A stretch of 25,753 bases of DNA from a virus: IMG/VR virus record IMGVR_UViG_3300034071_000067, positions 1 to 25,753 of that record. The stretch is one strand, 5' to 3'. Shown in pieces: positions 12,627 through 20,788 of the stretch. Numbering within the stretch: the first letter of the stretch is position 1; every line of letters starts with the position of its first letter. Below the pieces are notes generated by a model. The model saw only the letters and a program-made list of their open reading frames with translations. It had not been told where the DNA came from and searched no databases. The translations under genes were made by a program, and so were the position numbers.

Positions 12627-14850
12627 TCTTTGCCGTATAATAGAAAACTATATACCGGCAGGTGTCATCTCTAATAAAAACAGAGTGAAGTCTTGGCTCT
12701 ATGGCTATAACGAGCAATACAATGTCATAGTAATTTCAAAAACAGGTCAGATTGGTCAAATTGTAGAAATAGAAGGACTGAAGATAGCATTGCCTGCCAC
12801 TCCCGATAAGTGTCTCCAAAGACACGCATCAAAAGCTGAACAATATTGGGAACGCCAAGAACTCCCCCGTGATTTAGCAAGAATACAAACCATATTTCAA
12901 TGGAACGAAAAATCAAAAGAATTTAAAAATCGTTGGGTAGACTACATTGAGAACGAGTTTGATTTTCGTGAGCAAGGTTTTTGGTTCATGAACAATGGTG
13001 TTAAGACCTACATAACCGGTTCTCATTATATGTACTTGCAGTGGTCAAGTATTGACGTTGGTTATCCTGACTTCCGTGAAGCCAATCGCATCTATTGGAT
13101 ATTTTGGGAAGCCTGTCGTGCCGACCCGAGGTCATTTGGTATGATATACTTAAAGATTAGACGTTCGGGATTCTCATTCATGTCCTCATCCGAGTGTGTA
13201 AACATAGGTACGCTTGCACGAAATGCACGTATAGGTATATTGTCAAAGACGGGACCCGATGCTAAAAAGATGTTTACCGACAAGGTTGTTCCTATCAATA
13301 GTCGTCTTCCATTTTTCTTCAAACCTATCATGGATGGTATGGATAAGCCTAAAACTGAATTAGCTTTTAGGATTCCGGCATCCAAGATTACCAAAAAGAA
13401 TATGTATGACACTGACGATACAGAAGTAGAAGGTCTTGACACGTCAATAGATTGGAAAAATACAGACGACAACTCATACGATGGAGAAAAGCTATTGTTC
13501 TTGGCTCATGACGAAAGTGGAAAATGGACAAAGCCGGTTAACATCAAGGAGAATTGGCGTGTAACTAAGACTTGTCTTCGATTAGGTAGCAAGATTATTG
13601 GTAAGTGCATGATGGGTTCAACCTCAAATGCATTATCAAAAGGAGGGCAGAACTATAAAGATATGTTTGAGGATTCAAATTTATTAAAAAGAAATGCCAA
13701 CGGACAGACTAAAAGTGGTCTATATTCCTTGTTTATTCCCATGGAGTGGAACATGGAAGGATTTATTGACAGGTATGGTCATCCTGTATTCAGAAAGCCT
13801 AAAGAACCTATCATAGGAGTTGATGGCAATTTGATTACAAATGGAGCAATAGACTATTGGGAGGCTGAAGTAGAATCGTTAAAGAGTGATGCCGATGCGT
13901 TAAACGAATTTTATCGTCAGTTCCCAAGGACGCATTCCCACGCTTTCAGGGATGAGAGTAAGCAGTCCTTATTCAACTTGACCAAAATCTATCAGCAGAT
14001 TGACTATAATGACTCAATGATTAAGGAGCACTACCTTACTCGTGGCTCATTCTCATGGAAAGATGGTATTAAAGATACCCAAGTAATATGGACTCCTGAC
14101 ACACGAGGTAGATTCAACATCAGTTGGGCACCACCAAAACATATGCAGAACAATGTGCATATCCGCAATGGTGTTAAATACCCGGGTAATGAGCACCTTG
14201 GTTCGTTTGGTTGTGACTCCTATGACATATCAGCAGTAGTTGGTGGACGTGGTTCGAATGGTGCATTGCATGGTCAGACTAAATTCCACATGGACGATGC
14301 TCCTGTAAATGAGTTCTTCTTGGAGTATGTTGCTCGTCCGCAGACGGCAGAAATATTTTTTGAGGAAGTCCTTATGGCAATAGTATTTTACGGAATGCCT
14401 ATCTTAGTAGAAAATAATAAGCCAAGACTTTTATACCATATTAAAAATAGGGGGTACAGAGGGTTTTCTATTAATAGACCTGACAAGCAGATGTCTAAGC
14501 TGACAAAAACTGAACGAGAATTAGGTGGTATTCCAAACTCTTCGGAAGATGTTAGGCAGGCACACGCTTCAGCAATTGAGTCGTACATAGAGAAACACGT
14601 TGGATTAGATTTAGAGGCTAAGTATAGAGACCCGGAAGAAATGGGAACAATGCCATTTACAAGGACTCTTGAAGATTGGGCAAAGTTTGATATTAACGAT
14701 AGAACCAAGTTTGATGCTTCGATAAGTTCCGGATTATGTATAATGGCTAACCAAAAGCACCTCTACATTCCTGAGAAAAAAGAATCAAAAATAATTATTA
14801 ACTTCGCTAAGTATAAAAATGAAGGTACAACAAGTCAATTGATTAGATGA
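12601..14850 (+). CDS. terL: Terminase large subunit (packaging ATPase/nuclease), 749 aa
   Basis: The DNA-packaging motor. Walker A is of the lambda gpA deviant type: K185-I-R-R-S-G-F-S192 aligns with gpA KSARVGYS, with Lys at the front and no GK. Walker B is LLFLAHDES with Asp304-Glu305. The nuclease domain has Asp539 in GSFGCDSYD, Glu604 in ILVENNKP and Asp705 in TKFDASISS. The N-terminal segment (IPAGVISNKNRVKSWLYGYN, then VISKTGQIGQIVEIEGLKIA) belongs to the family and lies upstream of any ATG. The TTG at 12601 is therefore the best start, overlapping the previous gene by 26 bases. At 749 aa it is long for a TerL (usually 450-650 aa), mainly because of this N-terminal part. Its stop overlaps the portal start (ATGA). 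Confidence 0.9.
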   Translation: MQNEGQSNSLCRIIENYIPAGVISNKNRVKSWLYGYNEQYNVIVISKTGQIGQIVEIEGLKIALPATPDKCLQRHASKAEQYWERQELPRDLARIQTIFQWNEKSKEFKNRWVDYIENEFDFREQGFWFMNNGVKTYITGSHYMYLQWSSIDVGYPDFREANRIYWIFWEACRADPRSFGMIYLKIRRSGFSFMSSSECVNIGTLARNARIGILSKTGPDAKKMFTDKVVPINSRLPFFFKPIMDGMDKPKTELAFRIPASKITKKNMYDTDDTEVEGLDTSIDWKNTDDNSYDGEKLLFLAHDESGKWTKPVNIKENWRVTKTCLRLGSKIIGKCMMGSTSNALSKGGQNYKDMFEDSNLLKRNANGQTKSGLYSLFIPMEWNMEGFIDRYGHPVFRKPKEPIIGVDGNLITNGAIDYWEAEVESLKSDADALNEFYRQFPRTHSHAFRDESKQSLFNLTKIYQQIDYNDSMIKEHYLTRGSFSWKDGIKDTQVIWTPDTRGRFNISWAPPKHMQNNVHIRNGVKYPGNEHLGSFGCDSYDISAVVGGRGSNGALHGQTKFHMDDAPVNEFFLEYVARPQTAEIFFEEVLMAIVFYGMPILVENNKPRLLYHIKNRGYRGFSINRPDKQMSKLTKTERELGGIPNSSEDVRQAHASAIESYIEKHVGLDLEAKYRDPEEMGTMPFTRTLEDWAKFDINDRTKFDASISSGLCIMANQKHLYIPEKKESKIIINFAKYKNEGTTSQLIR

Positions 14851-17285
14851 AAAACGACATAAAAATAGAGATAAATGCCACTTCATTTCCAAGTCAGTTA
14901 GCAACTGATGCAGAAAAGGCTTCGGATGCATTTGGGTTGCAAGTGGGGCAAGCTATCCAATATGAGTGGTTCAGAAAAGATGGTAACTCTTGTAGATACT
15001 ATAGTCAATGGAGAGACTTCCGTAGACTTAGGCTTTATGCTCGTGGCGAACAATCAATTGCAAAATACAAAGATGAGTTAGCTATTGATGGTGACTTATC
15101 TTATTTGAACTTAGATTGGACTCCGGTCCCTATCCTTCCTAAATTTATTGACATTGTTGTCAATGGTATGTCTGATAGATTATTTAAGGTTAAGGCTTAT
15201 GCACAGGATGCAATGTCTCAATCTAAAAGAAGCAAATATCAAGATGAATTAGAGGGGCAAATGATTTCAAAAGATATATTAACAACTATTAAAGATAAAA
15301 CAGGAGTTAATGCATTCACTATAGACCCCGAAGAGTTACCGGAAAATGACGAGGAGTTAGCATTGTATATGCAACTTAAGTATAAACCTGCTATTGAAAT
15401 TGCTGAGGAGGTAGGTATTAATACCATATTTGATGAAAATCATTATGAAGATACTCGTAAAAGAATAGACTATGACACCACAGTTATTGGTATAGGTGTT
15501 GCAAAACACGAGTTTCTTCAAGGAGCAGGTGTTAAAATATCGTATGTTGACCCGGCTAATATTGTCTATAGCTACACAGAAGACCCTTTCTTTAAAGATT
15601 GTTTTTATTGGGGTGAGATTAAGACGGTTTCATTAACAGAATTAATGAAGATTGACCAATCTTTAACCAAAGAAGATTTACAAGAAATTACTCAATACAG
15701 TCAAGGATGGTATGATTATTACAATGTTGCTCAATTTTATGAGAACAGTTTGTTTTATCGTGACACTTGTACACTAATGTATTTTAATTATAAGTCTACC
15801 AAGAAAATAGTTTATAAGAAAAAGATACTTGAGGGTGGCGGTTCAAGAATTATTGAGAAAGATGAAAACTTTAATCCTCCGGTTGAAATGATGGAAGAGG
15901 GTAAGTTTGAAAAAATTGAAAAGACTATTGACGTTTGGTATGAAGGCATTTTGGTAATGGGTACCAATATCCTATTACAATGGAAGATGTCTGAGAATAT
16001 GGTTCGTCCTAAGTCCGCATCTCAGCACGCATTGCCTAATTATGTTGCTTGTGCTCCACGTATGTATAAGGGAGTAATTGAGTCTTTATGTAGAAGAATG
16101 ATACCATTTGCTGACTTGATTCAAATTACACACTTAAAACTTCAGCAAGTAATTGCAAGAGTTGTTCCTGATGGTGTATTTATTGATGCCGATGGATTAA
16201 ATGAGATTGACTTAGGAACCGGTAATGCATACAATCCTGAGGATGCACTTAGATTATACTTCCAAACAGGTAGTGTAATTGGACGTAGTTTTACTCAAGA
16301 TGGTGACTTTAATAATGCAAGAGTGCCTATCACTCAGTTAAGTTCTAACTCAGGTGCAGGTAAAACGCAGATGTTGATTACCAACATGAACCACTACATT
16401 GACATGATTAGGTCCGTAACCGGTCTTAACGAAGCAAGAGATGGTTCTAAACCTGATCCTAATGCATTAGTTGGCATACAAAAATTAGCAGCTTTAAATT
16501 CAAATACAGCAACAAGACACATCTTGGATGCATCTTTGTACATTTATCGTTCATTAGCTGAGGCTTTAACTTATAGAATTGCAGATATTTTAGAATACTC
16601 AGACTTTAAAGAGGAGTTTGCTAATCAAATTGGAAAGTATAATGTATCAATATTGAATGATATTAAAGACCTTTATATTTATGACTTTGGTATATTCATT
16701 GAGATTTCACCTGATGAAGAGCAGAAAGCACAGCTTGAAGCTAATATACAAATGGCATTGGCTAAAGGAGATATTAATCTTGAAGATGCAATCGACATTC
16801 GTGAAATTCGTAACATTAAAATGGCTAATCAGTTATTGAAAATGAAACGAATTAAGACTCAAGACCGTGAGGAAAAAATGGCTATGCAAAAACAAGCCAT
16901 GATTGCTCAACAGCAATTAAAGTCTCAAGAAATGGCAAGTCAAGTTGCTATGCAAAAAATTGAGATGGAGACAAGGTCTAAAATGCAAATTAAACAAGCA
17001 GAAGTTGCATTTGATATACAAAGGTCTCAGCAAGAAGCTACATTGAAATCACAATTAATGCGTGAAGAGTTTGAATACAACTTGCAGTTACGTGGTATGG
17101 AGGTTAGTGATTTAAATTCAAGAGAGCAGATGAAAGAAGATGCAAAAGCAAAAAGAATTAGTCAACAAAATAGCGAGCAATCTAAATTAATTAATCAAAG
17201 AAAGAACAATCTACCACCTATGAGTTTCGAATCAAATGAGGATAGTTTAGACGGATTTGATTTAGCTGAATTTGAACCTCGTTAG
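14847..17285 (+). CDS. Portal protein, 812 aa
   Basis: The dodecameric DNA gateway of the head. After the N-terminal part (VGQAIQYEWFRKDGNSCRYY, RRLRLYARGEQSIAKYKDEL) come wing/stem segments: PILPKFIDIVVNGMSDRLFK, SYVDPANIVYSYTEDPFFKD and, from about residue 502, an Asn/Ser-rich loop followed by long helices (NHYIDMIRSVTGLNEARDGS, RHILDASLYIYRSLAEALTY). Residues about 625-780 are a Gln/Met/Lys-rich coiled coil, probably the barrel, followed by an acidic tail. Length and order match large portals of podoviruses infecting Bacteroidota. It follows terL by ATGA overlap and precedes the scaffold-like gene. Confidence 0.87.
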   Translation: MKNDIKIEINATSFPSQLATDAEKASDAFGLQVGQAIQYEWFRKDGNSCRYYSQWRDFRRLRLYARGEQSIAKYKDELAIDGDLSYLNLDWTPVPILPKFIDIVVNGMSDRLFKVKAYAQDAMSQSKRSKYQDELEGQMISKDILTTIKDKTGVNAFTIDPEELPENDEELALYMQLKYKPAIEIAEEVGINTIFDENHYEDTRKRIDYDTTVIGIGVAKHEFLQGAGVKISYVDPANIVYSYTEDPFFKDCFYWGEIKTVSLTELMKIDQSLTKEDLQEITQYSQGWYDYYNVAQFYENSLFYRDTCTLMYFNYKSTKKIVYKKKILEGGGSRIIEKDENFNPPVEMMEEGKFEKIEKTIDVWYEGILVMGTNILLQWKMSENMVRPKSASQHALPNYVACAPRMYKGVIESLCRRMIPFADLIQITHLKLQQVIARVVPDGVFIDADGLNEIDLGTGNAYNPEDALRLYFQTGSVIGRSFTQDGDFNNARVPITQLSSNSGAGKTQMLITNMNHYIDMIRSVTGLNEARDGSKPDPNALVGIQKLAALNSNTATRHILDASLYIYRSLAEALTYRIADILEYSDFKEEFANQIGKYNVSILNDIKDLYIYDFGIFIEISPDEEQKAQLEANIQMALAKGDINLEDAIDIREIRNIKMANQLLKMKRIKTQDREEKMAMQKQAMIAQQQLKSQEMASQVAMQKIEMETRSKMQIKQAEVAFDIQRSQQEATLKSQLMREEFEYNLQLRGMEVSDLNSREQMKEDAKAKRISQQNSEQSKLINQRKNNLPPMSFESNEDSLDGFDLAEFEPR

Positions 17286-17303
17286 AATATAAAAATTTTT
17301 ATC

Positions 17304-17331
17304 TAAGTTTGTATAAATTAAATCAAATCAA
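17304..17331 (+). promoter_or_regulatory. Bacteroidota-type promoter and AT-rich leader before scaffold and capsid
   Basis: TAAGTTTG at 17304-17311 matches TAnnTTTG and is followed by TATAAATTAAATCAAATCAA up to the ATG at 17332, nearly identical to the unit at 4830. The preceding bases AAAATTTTTAT also echo the 4830 unit. No clear -33 TTG at 19 bases. It would drive the scaffold-like and capsid genes separately from terminase and portal. Confidence 0.6.
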
Positions 17332-18441
17332 ATGGAATTTAAAGTAAGAGCATTAGACATAATTGAACCAAAAAGTGTTCAAGAAGTAGAGCAACAATTG
17401 CTTGATAAGCATGAACAAGAAATGAACCAAGGTAATGGTTCAAGTGAAGAAGAGATAGCGGCAGCGGCAGCAGCACAAGCACAAGCAGCGTCTGCAGCAG
17501 CAGAAATAGAATTAAAAGACGAAGACGTTCTTTCATATATTGGTAAAAGGTATAACAAGCAGATTAACTCATTAGACGATTTAGTAGCTGAGCGTGAAGA
17601 TGCAGAGCCACTTCCGGAAGATGTAGCTGCTTACATGAAATACAAAAAGGAAACAGGCAGAGGTTTTGAAGATTTCATTAATCTTAAGAAAGATTTTGAA
17701 ACAATGGACCCTGATAAACTCCTTAAAGAATACTTAACTGCTACGCAGGAAGGACTCGATAGTGATGACATCGAGTCGTTAATGGATGAATACAGATACG
17801 ATGAAGATTTGGATGATGAGTCAACCATTAAAAAAGTAAAAATCACAAAGAAGAAAGTTCTTGCTGAAGCCAAGAAATACTTCAATTCTCACAAGGAGAA
17901 ATACAAAATGCCTCTTGAGTCAAGAACGGCATTTATCCCCGATGAAGAGAAAGAAGTTTACGAAAGCTACAAGCAATATACCCAACAGGCAAAGACCATA
18001 GAAGAGGAAAACAATCGTAAACGTCAATGGTTTGACCAAAAGACGAATGATGTCTTTAACAGTGAGTTCAAAGGTTTTGAGTTTAATGTTAATGACAAGA
18101 AGTTTACGTTTGCTCCGGGAGACGCTAATGAGTTAAAAAAGAACCAATCAACTCCGCAGAACTTTATTAATAAGTTCTTGGATGAGCAAGGTTTAATGAA
18201 AGACGCATCAGGCTATCATAGGTCATTGTCAATAGCAATGAATCCTGAAAAATTTGCTAAGTTCTTTTATGAACAAGGACAATCAGATGCAACGGAGGGT
18301 ACGATGAAAGGCATTAAAAATATTCAAATGTCTGAACGTAGAGTGCCCGAGGTTGGTAAAACAACTGATGGATTTCAGGTAAAGGCTGTAAATCCTGATT
18401 CAGGTAGAAACCTGAAAATACGCAGTATAAAACGATTTTAA
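17332..18441 (+). CDS. Scaffolding-like head assembly protein, 369 aa
   Basis: A strongly charged, mostly helical protein between portal and capsid, where scaffolds normally lie. Residues about 27-57 are a flexible Gln/Ala-rich stretch (AAAAAAQAQAASAAA). The middle is very acidic (DSDDIESLMDEYRYDEDLDD) followed by a Lys-rich helix (KKVKITKKKVLAEAKKYF). The end is basic and extended (GRNLKIRSIKRF), as in scaffolds that bind capsid protein through a basic C-terminus. No Ser/His/Asp protease signature is visible, and no separate prohead protease gene exists between portal and capsid. The family is not recognised by name, so the role is inferred from composition and place. Confidence 0.72.
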   Translation: MEFKVRALDIIEPKSVQEVEQQLLDKHEQEMNQGNGSSEEEIAAAAAAQAQAASAAAEIELKDEDVLSYIGKRYNKQINSLDDLVAEREDAEPLPEDVAAYMKYKKETGRGFEDFINLKKDFETMDPDKLLKEYLTATQEGLDSDDIESLMDEYRYDEDLDDESTIKKVKITKKKVLAEAKKYFNSHKEKYKMPLESRTAFIPDEEKEVYESYKQYTQQAKTIEEENNRKRQWFDQKTNDVFNSEFKGFEFNVNDKKFTFAPGDANELKKNQSTPQNFINKFLDEQGLMKDASGYHRSLSIAMNPEKFAKFFYEQGQSDATEGTMKGIKNIQMSERRVPEVGKTTDGFQVKAVNPDSGRNLKIRSIKRF

Positions 18442-18463
18442 AACAATTTAAAAATTAAAAAAA

Positions 18464-19882
18464 ATGGCAAGTGCACTTTTAAATAACCCCACCTACGCCC
18501 TGCAACCTTCTGCAGAGCAGGTAGCGTTACAGACAAACTACATTACCAACTTCAACTTCTTGAATCAGTATCTTCCGGATACTTACGAGAAAGAATTTGA
18601 GCGTTATGGTAACAGAACAATCGCATCTTTCTTACGTATGGTAGGAGCAGAGATGCCGTCTAACTCTGACCAAATCAAATGGGCAGAACAAGGACGTTTA
18701 CACATTAAGTACACCAATATCACTTCAGCAGCAGCAGCAGCATCAGCAACAGCAACTTTTACTGTAGCTGACAGTGGTGTTACTTACATCGCTATCCGTG
18801 TTGGACAAACCGTTATGATTCAAAACAATGCATCAGGCGTTTTCAACAAGGCTATCGTAACAGCAGTTCCTTCAGCAACTACTTTCACAGTAGCTTACTA
18901 TGAGACTGCAGGTCAAGCATTCGCAGTTTCTACTCAATGTACTGTATTTATTTATGGTTCTGAGTTCAAGAAAGGTACTAACGGAATGGTTGGTTCTTTG
19001 GAATCTGAGGATGACATCTACTCTAACAACCCGATTATCATCAAAGATAAGTATGCGGTTAACGGTTCTGACATGGCTCAAATCGGATGGGTTGAAGTAA
19101 CTACCGAGAATGGTGCTACAGGATACCTTTGGTATTTGAAATCAGAGCACGAGACTCGTCTTCGTTTTGAAGATTACTTAGAGACCTCAATGATTGAAGC
19201 AGTTCCTGCTGCAACTTCTTCAGGTGCTGCTACTGCAGGTTACATCGGTTCTGAAGGTATCTTCTACGTTGTAAACAATCGTGGTAACGTATGGGGTGGT
19301 GGTACTCCAACAAGCCTTTCTGATTGGGATTCTATCGTTTCTCGTTTAGATAAGCAAGGTGCTATTGAAGAGAACGTAGTGTTTGTTAATCGTGGTTTAA
19401 GTTTCGACATTGACAATATGTTGGCTACTTTGAACGGTTACAACGGAGTTAACGCTGCAGGTGCTGCATCTTATGGTCTATTTGACAACGATGTTGACAT
19501 GGCGTTAAACTTAGGTTTCACAGGATTCCGTAGAGGATACGACTTCTACAAGTCTGATTGGAAATACCTAAACGACCCAACAATGCGTGGTGGATTAAAT
19601 ACTACTGCTGCAACTGCAACCGGTACTATCACAGGTTTGATGGTTCCTGCAGGTTCTACTTCAGTGTACGACCAAATCATGGGCAAGAACGCTAAGCGTC
19701 CTTTCTTACACGTAAGGTACCGTGCTTCTGAAGCTGAAGACCGCAGATACAAAACTTGGATTACAGGTTCTGCCGGTGGTGCTGCTACAAGCGACTTAGA
19801 TGCAATGGAGGTAAACTTCTTGTCTGAGCGTTGCGTATGTACCTTGGGTGCAAACAACTTCGTATTATTCCGTTACGGGTGA
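18464..19882 (+). CDS. Major capsid protein (HK97-fold expected), 472 aa
   Basis: The opening MASALLNNPTYALQPSAEQV, then TNYITNFNFLNQYLPDTYEK and FERYGNRTIASFLRMVGAEM, is typical of major capsid proteins in Bacteroidota podoviruses. Residues about 85-168 form a Thr/Ala/Val-rich beta insertion (ATATFTVADSGVTYIAIRVG, FTVAYYETAGQAF) in the region where the E-loop or an inserted domain would lie. The rest includes KGTNGMVGSLESEDDIYSNN and an end AMEVNFLSERCVCTLGANNF. Codon choice differs from its neighbours, with many C-ending codons (AAC, TTC, TAC, ATC) and CGT for Arg, as expected for a very highly expressed gene. A strong terminator follows 14 bases after the stop. Confidence 0.9.
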   Translation: MASALLNNPTYALQPSAEQVALQTNYITNFNFLNQYLPDTYEKEFERYGNRTIASFLRMVGAEMPSNSDQIKWAEQGRLHIKYTNITSAAAAASATATFTVADSGVTYIAIRVGQTVMIQNNASGVFNKAIVTAVPSATTFTVAYYETAGQAFAVSTQCTVFIYGSEFKKGTNGMVGSLESEDDIYSNNPIIIKDKYAVNGSDMAQIGWVEVTTENGATGYLWYLKSEHETRLRFEDYLETSMIEAVPAATSSGAATAGYIGSEGIFYVVNNRGNVWGGGTPTSLSDWDSIVSRLDKQGAIEENVVFVNRGLSFDIDNMLATLNGYNGVNAAGAASYGLFDNDVDMALNLGFTGFRRGYDFYKSDWKYLNDPTMRGGLNTTAATATGTITGLMVPAGSTSVYDQIMGKNAKRPFLHVRYRASEAEDRRYKTWITGSAGGAATSDLDAMEVNFLSERCVCTLGANNFVLFRYG

Positions 19883-19896
19883 TAAGACAGTAATAG

Positions 19897-19928
19897 GGAG
19901 GGTGTCTATAAAGACACTCTCCTTTTTT
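19897..19928 (+). terminator. Rho-independent terminator after the capsid gene
   Basis: An 11-bp stem pairs GGAGGGTGTCT (19897-19907) with AGACACTCTCC (19912-19922), with one G-T wobble and an ATAA loop, followed by six T residues (19923-19928). It lies 14 bases after the capsid stop. No TAnnTTTG box is seen between it and the next gene at 19958, so downstream expression may depend on read-through. Confidence 0.92.
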
Positions 19929-19957
19929 AATTAAATCAAATTAAATTAAATAAAATA

Positions 19958-20704
19958 ATGGCAAAAAGTACAACCCCTGTAGACAAGGTCTACAAGTTAA
20001 AAATAGGAAATCCGCTATCTTATACGTTAGCGTCAAGAAATCATCCTCGTTTCCCACTAATGTGGTATGATGAGAAGAACAATGTTAATCGTGCTCTGAG
20101 ATATTCTACAAATCAAAAGTCTCCATTTGAAGACGAGCAAGATGGAAATGCAATCATAGAACCAATCATATTTGAAGATGGGTTTTTGCGAGTTCCAAAA
20201 AACAATCCTGTATTACAGCAATTTTTACACTACCATCCTTTAAATGGAAATATTTTTACGGAAGTAGATAAAGAAAAAGATGCTGCAGTAGAGGTTGAAG
20301 ATTTAAACTTAGAGATTGAGGCTTTAGTTGAAGCACGTCAATTATCACTTGACCAAATCGAAACTCTTACAAGAGTTATGTTTGGAAAAGACCCGTCTAC
20401 TGTGTCAACTGCTGAGTTAAAGCGTGACATTTTGGTATTTGCTAAGAGAGACCCTAAAGAGTTTTTGAATATATTGAATGACCCGGAGTTAAAATTCCAA
20501 GCTAAAATTCGTTTATTCTTTGAAAACAAACTATTGATATTAAGAAACGGTGAAAAGGAAGTGTGGTTTAATACTGCAACAAACAAAAAGAAAATGCTAT
20601 CGGTTCCTTTTGGAGAAGACCCATACGAAATGGTAGCACACTACCTTCAAAGTGATGATGGTATTGATTCTTTAAAGATGTTAGACGCAACTTTAGCACA
20701 GTAA
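19958..20704 (+). CDS. Head-associated conserved protein, 248 aa
   Basis: The first half (FPLMWYDEKNNVNRALRYST, NQKSPFEDEQDGNAIIEPII, then FEDGFLRVPKNNPVLQQFLH) is very distinctive and, from memory, conserved just downstream of the capsid gene in Bacteroidota podoviruses. A charged middle (EVDKEKDAAVEVEDLNLEIE) leads to a helical half with DPSTVSTAELKRDILVFAKR and an end VWFNTATNKKKMLSVPFGED. No catalytic motif is visible. It could be a decoration, vertex or head-completion protein. A leader with repeated AATTAAA and AATCAAA units precedes its ATG, but no promoter does. Confidence 0.75.
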   Translation: MAKSTTPVDKVYKLKIGNPLSYTLASRNHPRFPLMWYDEKNNVNRALRYSTNQKSPFEDEQDGNAIIEPIIFEDGFLRVPKNNPVLQQFLHYHPLNGNIFTEVDKEKDAAVEVEDLNLEIEALVEARQLSLDQIETLTRVMFGKDPSTVSTAELKRDILVFAKRDPKEFLNILNDPELKFQAKIRLFFENKLLILRNGEKEVWFNTATNKKKMLSVPFGEDPYEMVAHYLQSDDGIDSLKMLDATLAQ

Positions 20705-20731
20705 AAATTTTATTATTGACCAATTATCGAG

Positions 20732-20763
20732 GAGGGTACACTTGTTGTACCCTCTTTTTTTTT
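20732..20763 (+). terminator. Rho-independent terminator before the connector genes
   Basis: A perfect 9-bp stem pairs GAGGGTACA (20732-20740) with TGTACCCTC (20746-20754) around a CTTGT loop, followed by nine T residues. It closes the capsid/head unit and overlaps the -33 element of the promoter for the next operon. Confidence 0.92.
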
Positions 20764-20774
20764 ATGTATATTTG
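20745..20774 (+). promoter_or_regulatory. Bacteroidota promoter overlapping a terminator hairpin
   Basis: TATATTTG at 20767-20774 is a perfect TAnnTTTG -7 box. TTG at 20745-20747 lies exactly 19 bases upstream, the standard -33 spacing, and is inside the terminator hairpin. The ATG of the connector gene follows 14 bases after the -7 box, giving a very short 5' leader that lacks the TAAATCAAA repeats of the other units. Confidence 0.65.
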
Positions 20775-20788
20775 TAAAAAAAGAACCA

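Noticed and set aside
16330-16380. GAGKT in the portal as a possible ATPase P-loop
   Set aside because: The residue five before GKT is Ser, not Gly/Ala, there is no Walker B, and it lies in a flexible Asn/Ser loop of an otherwise clear portal.
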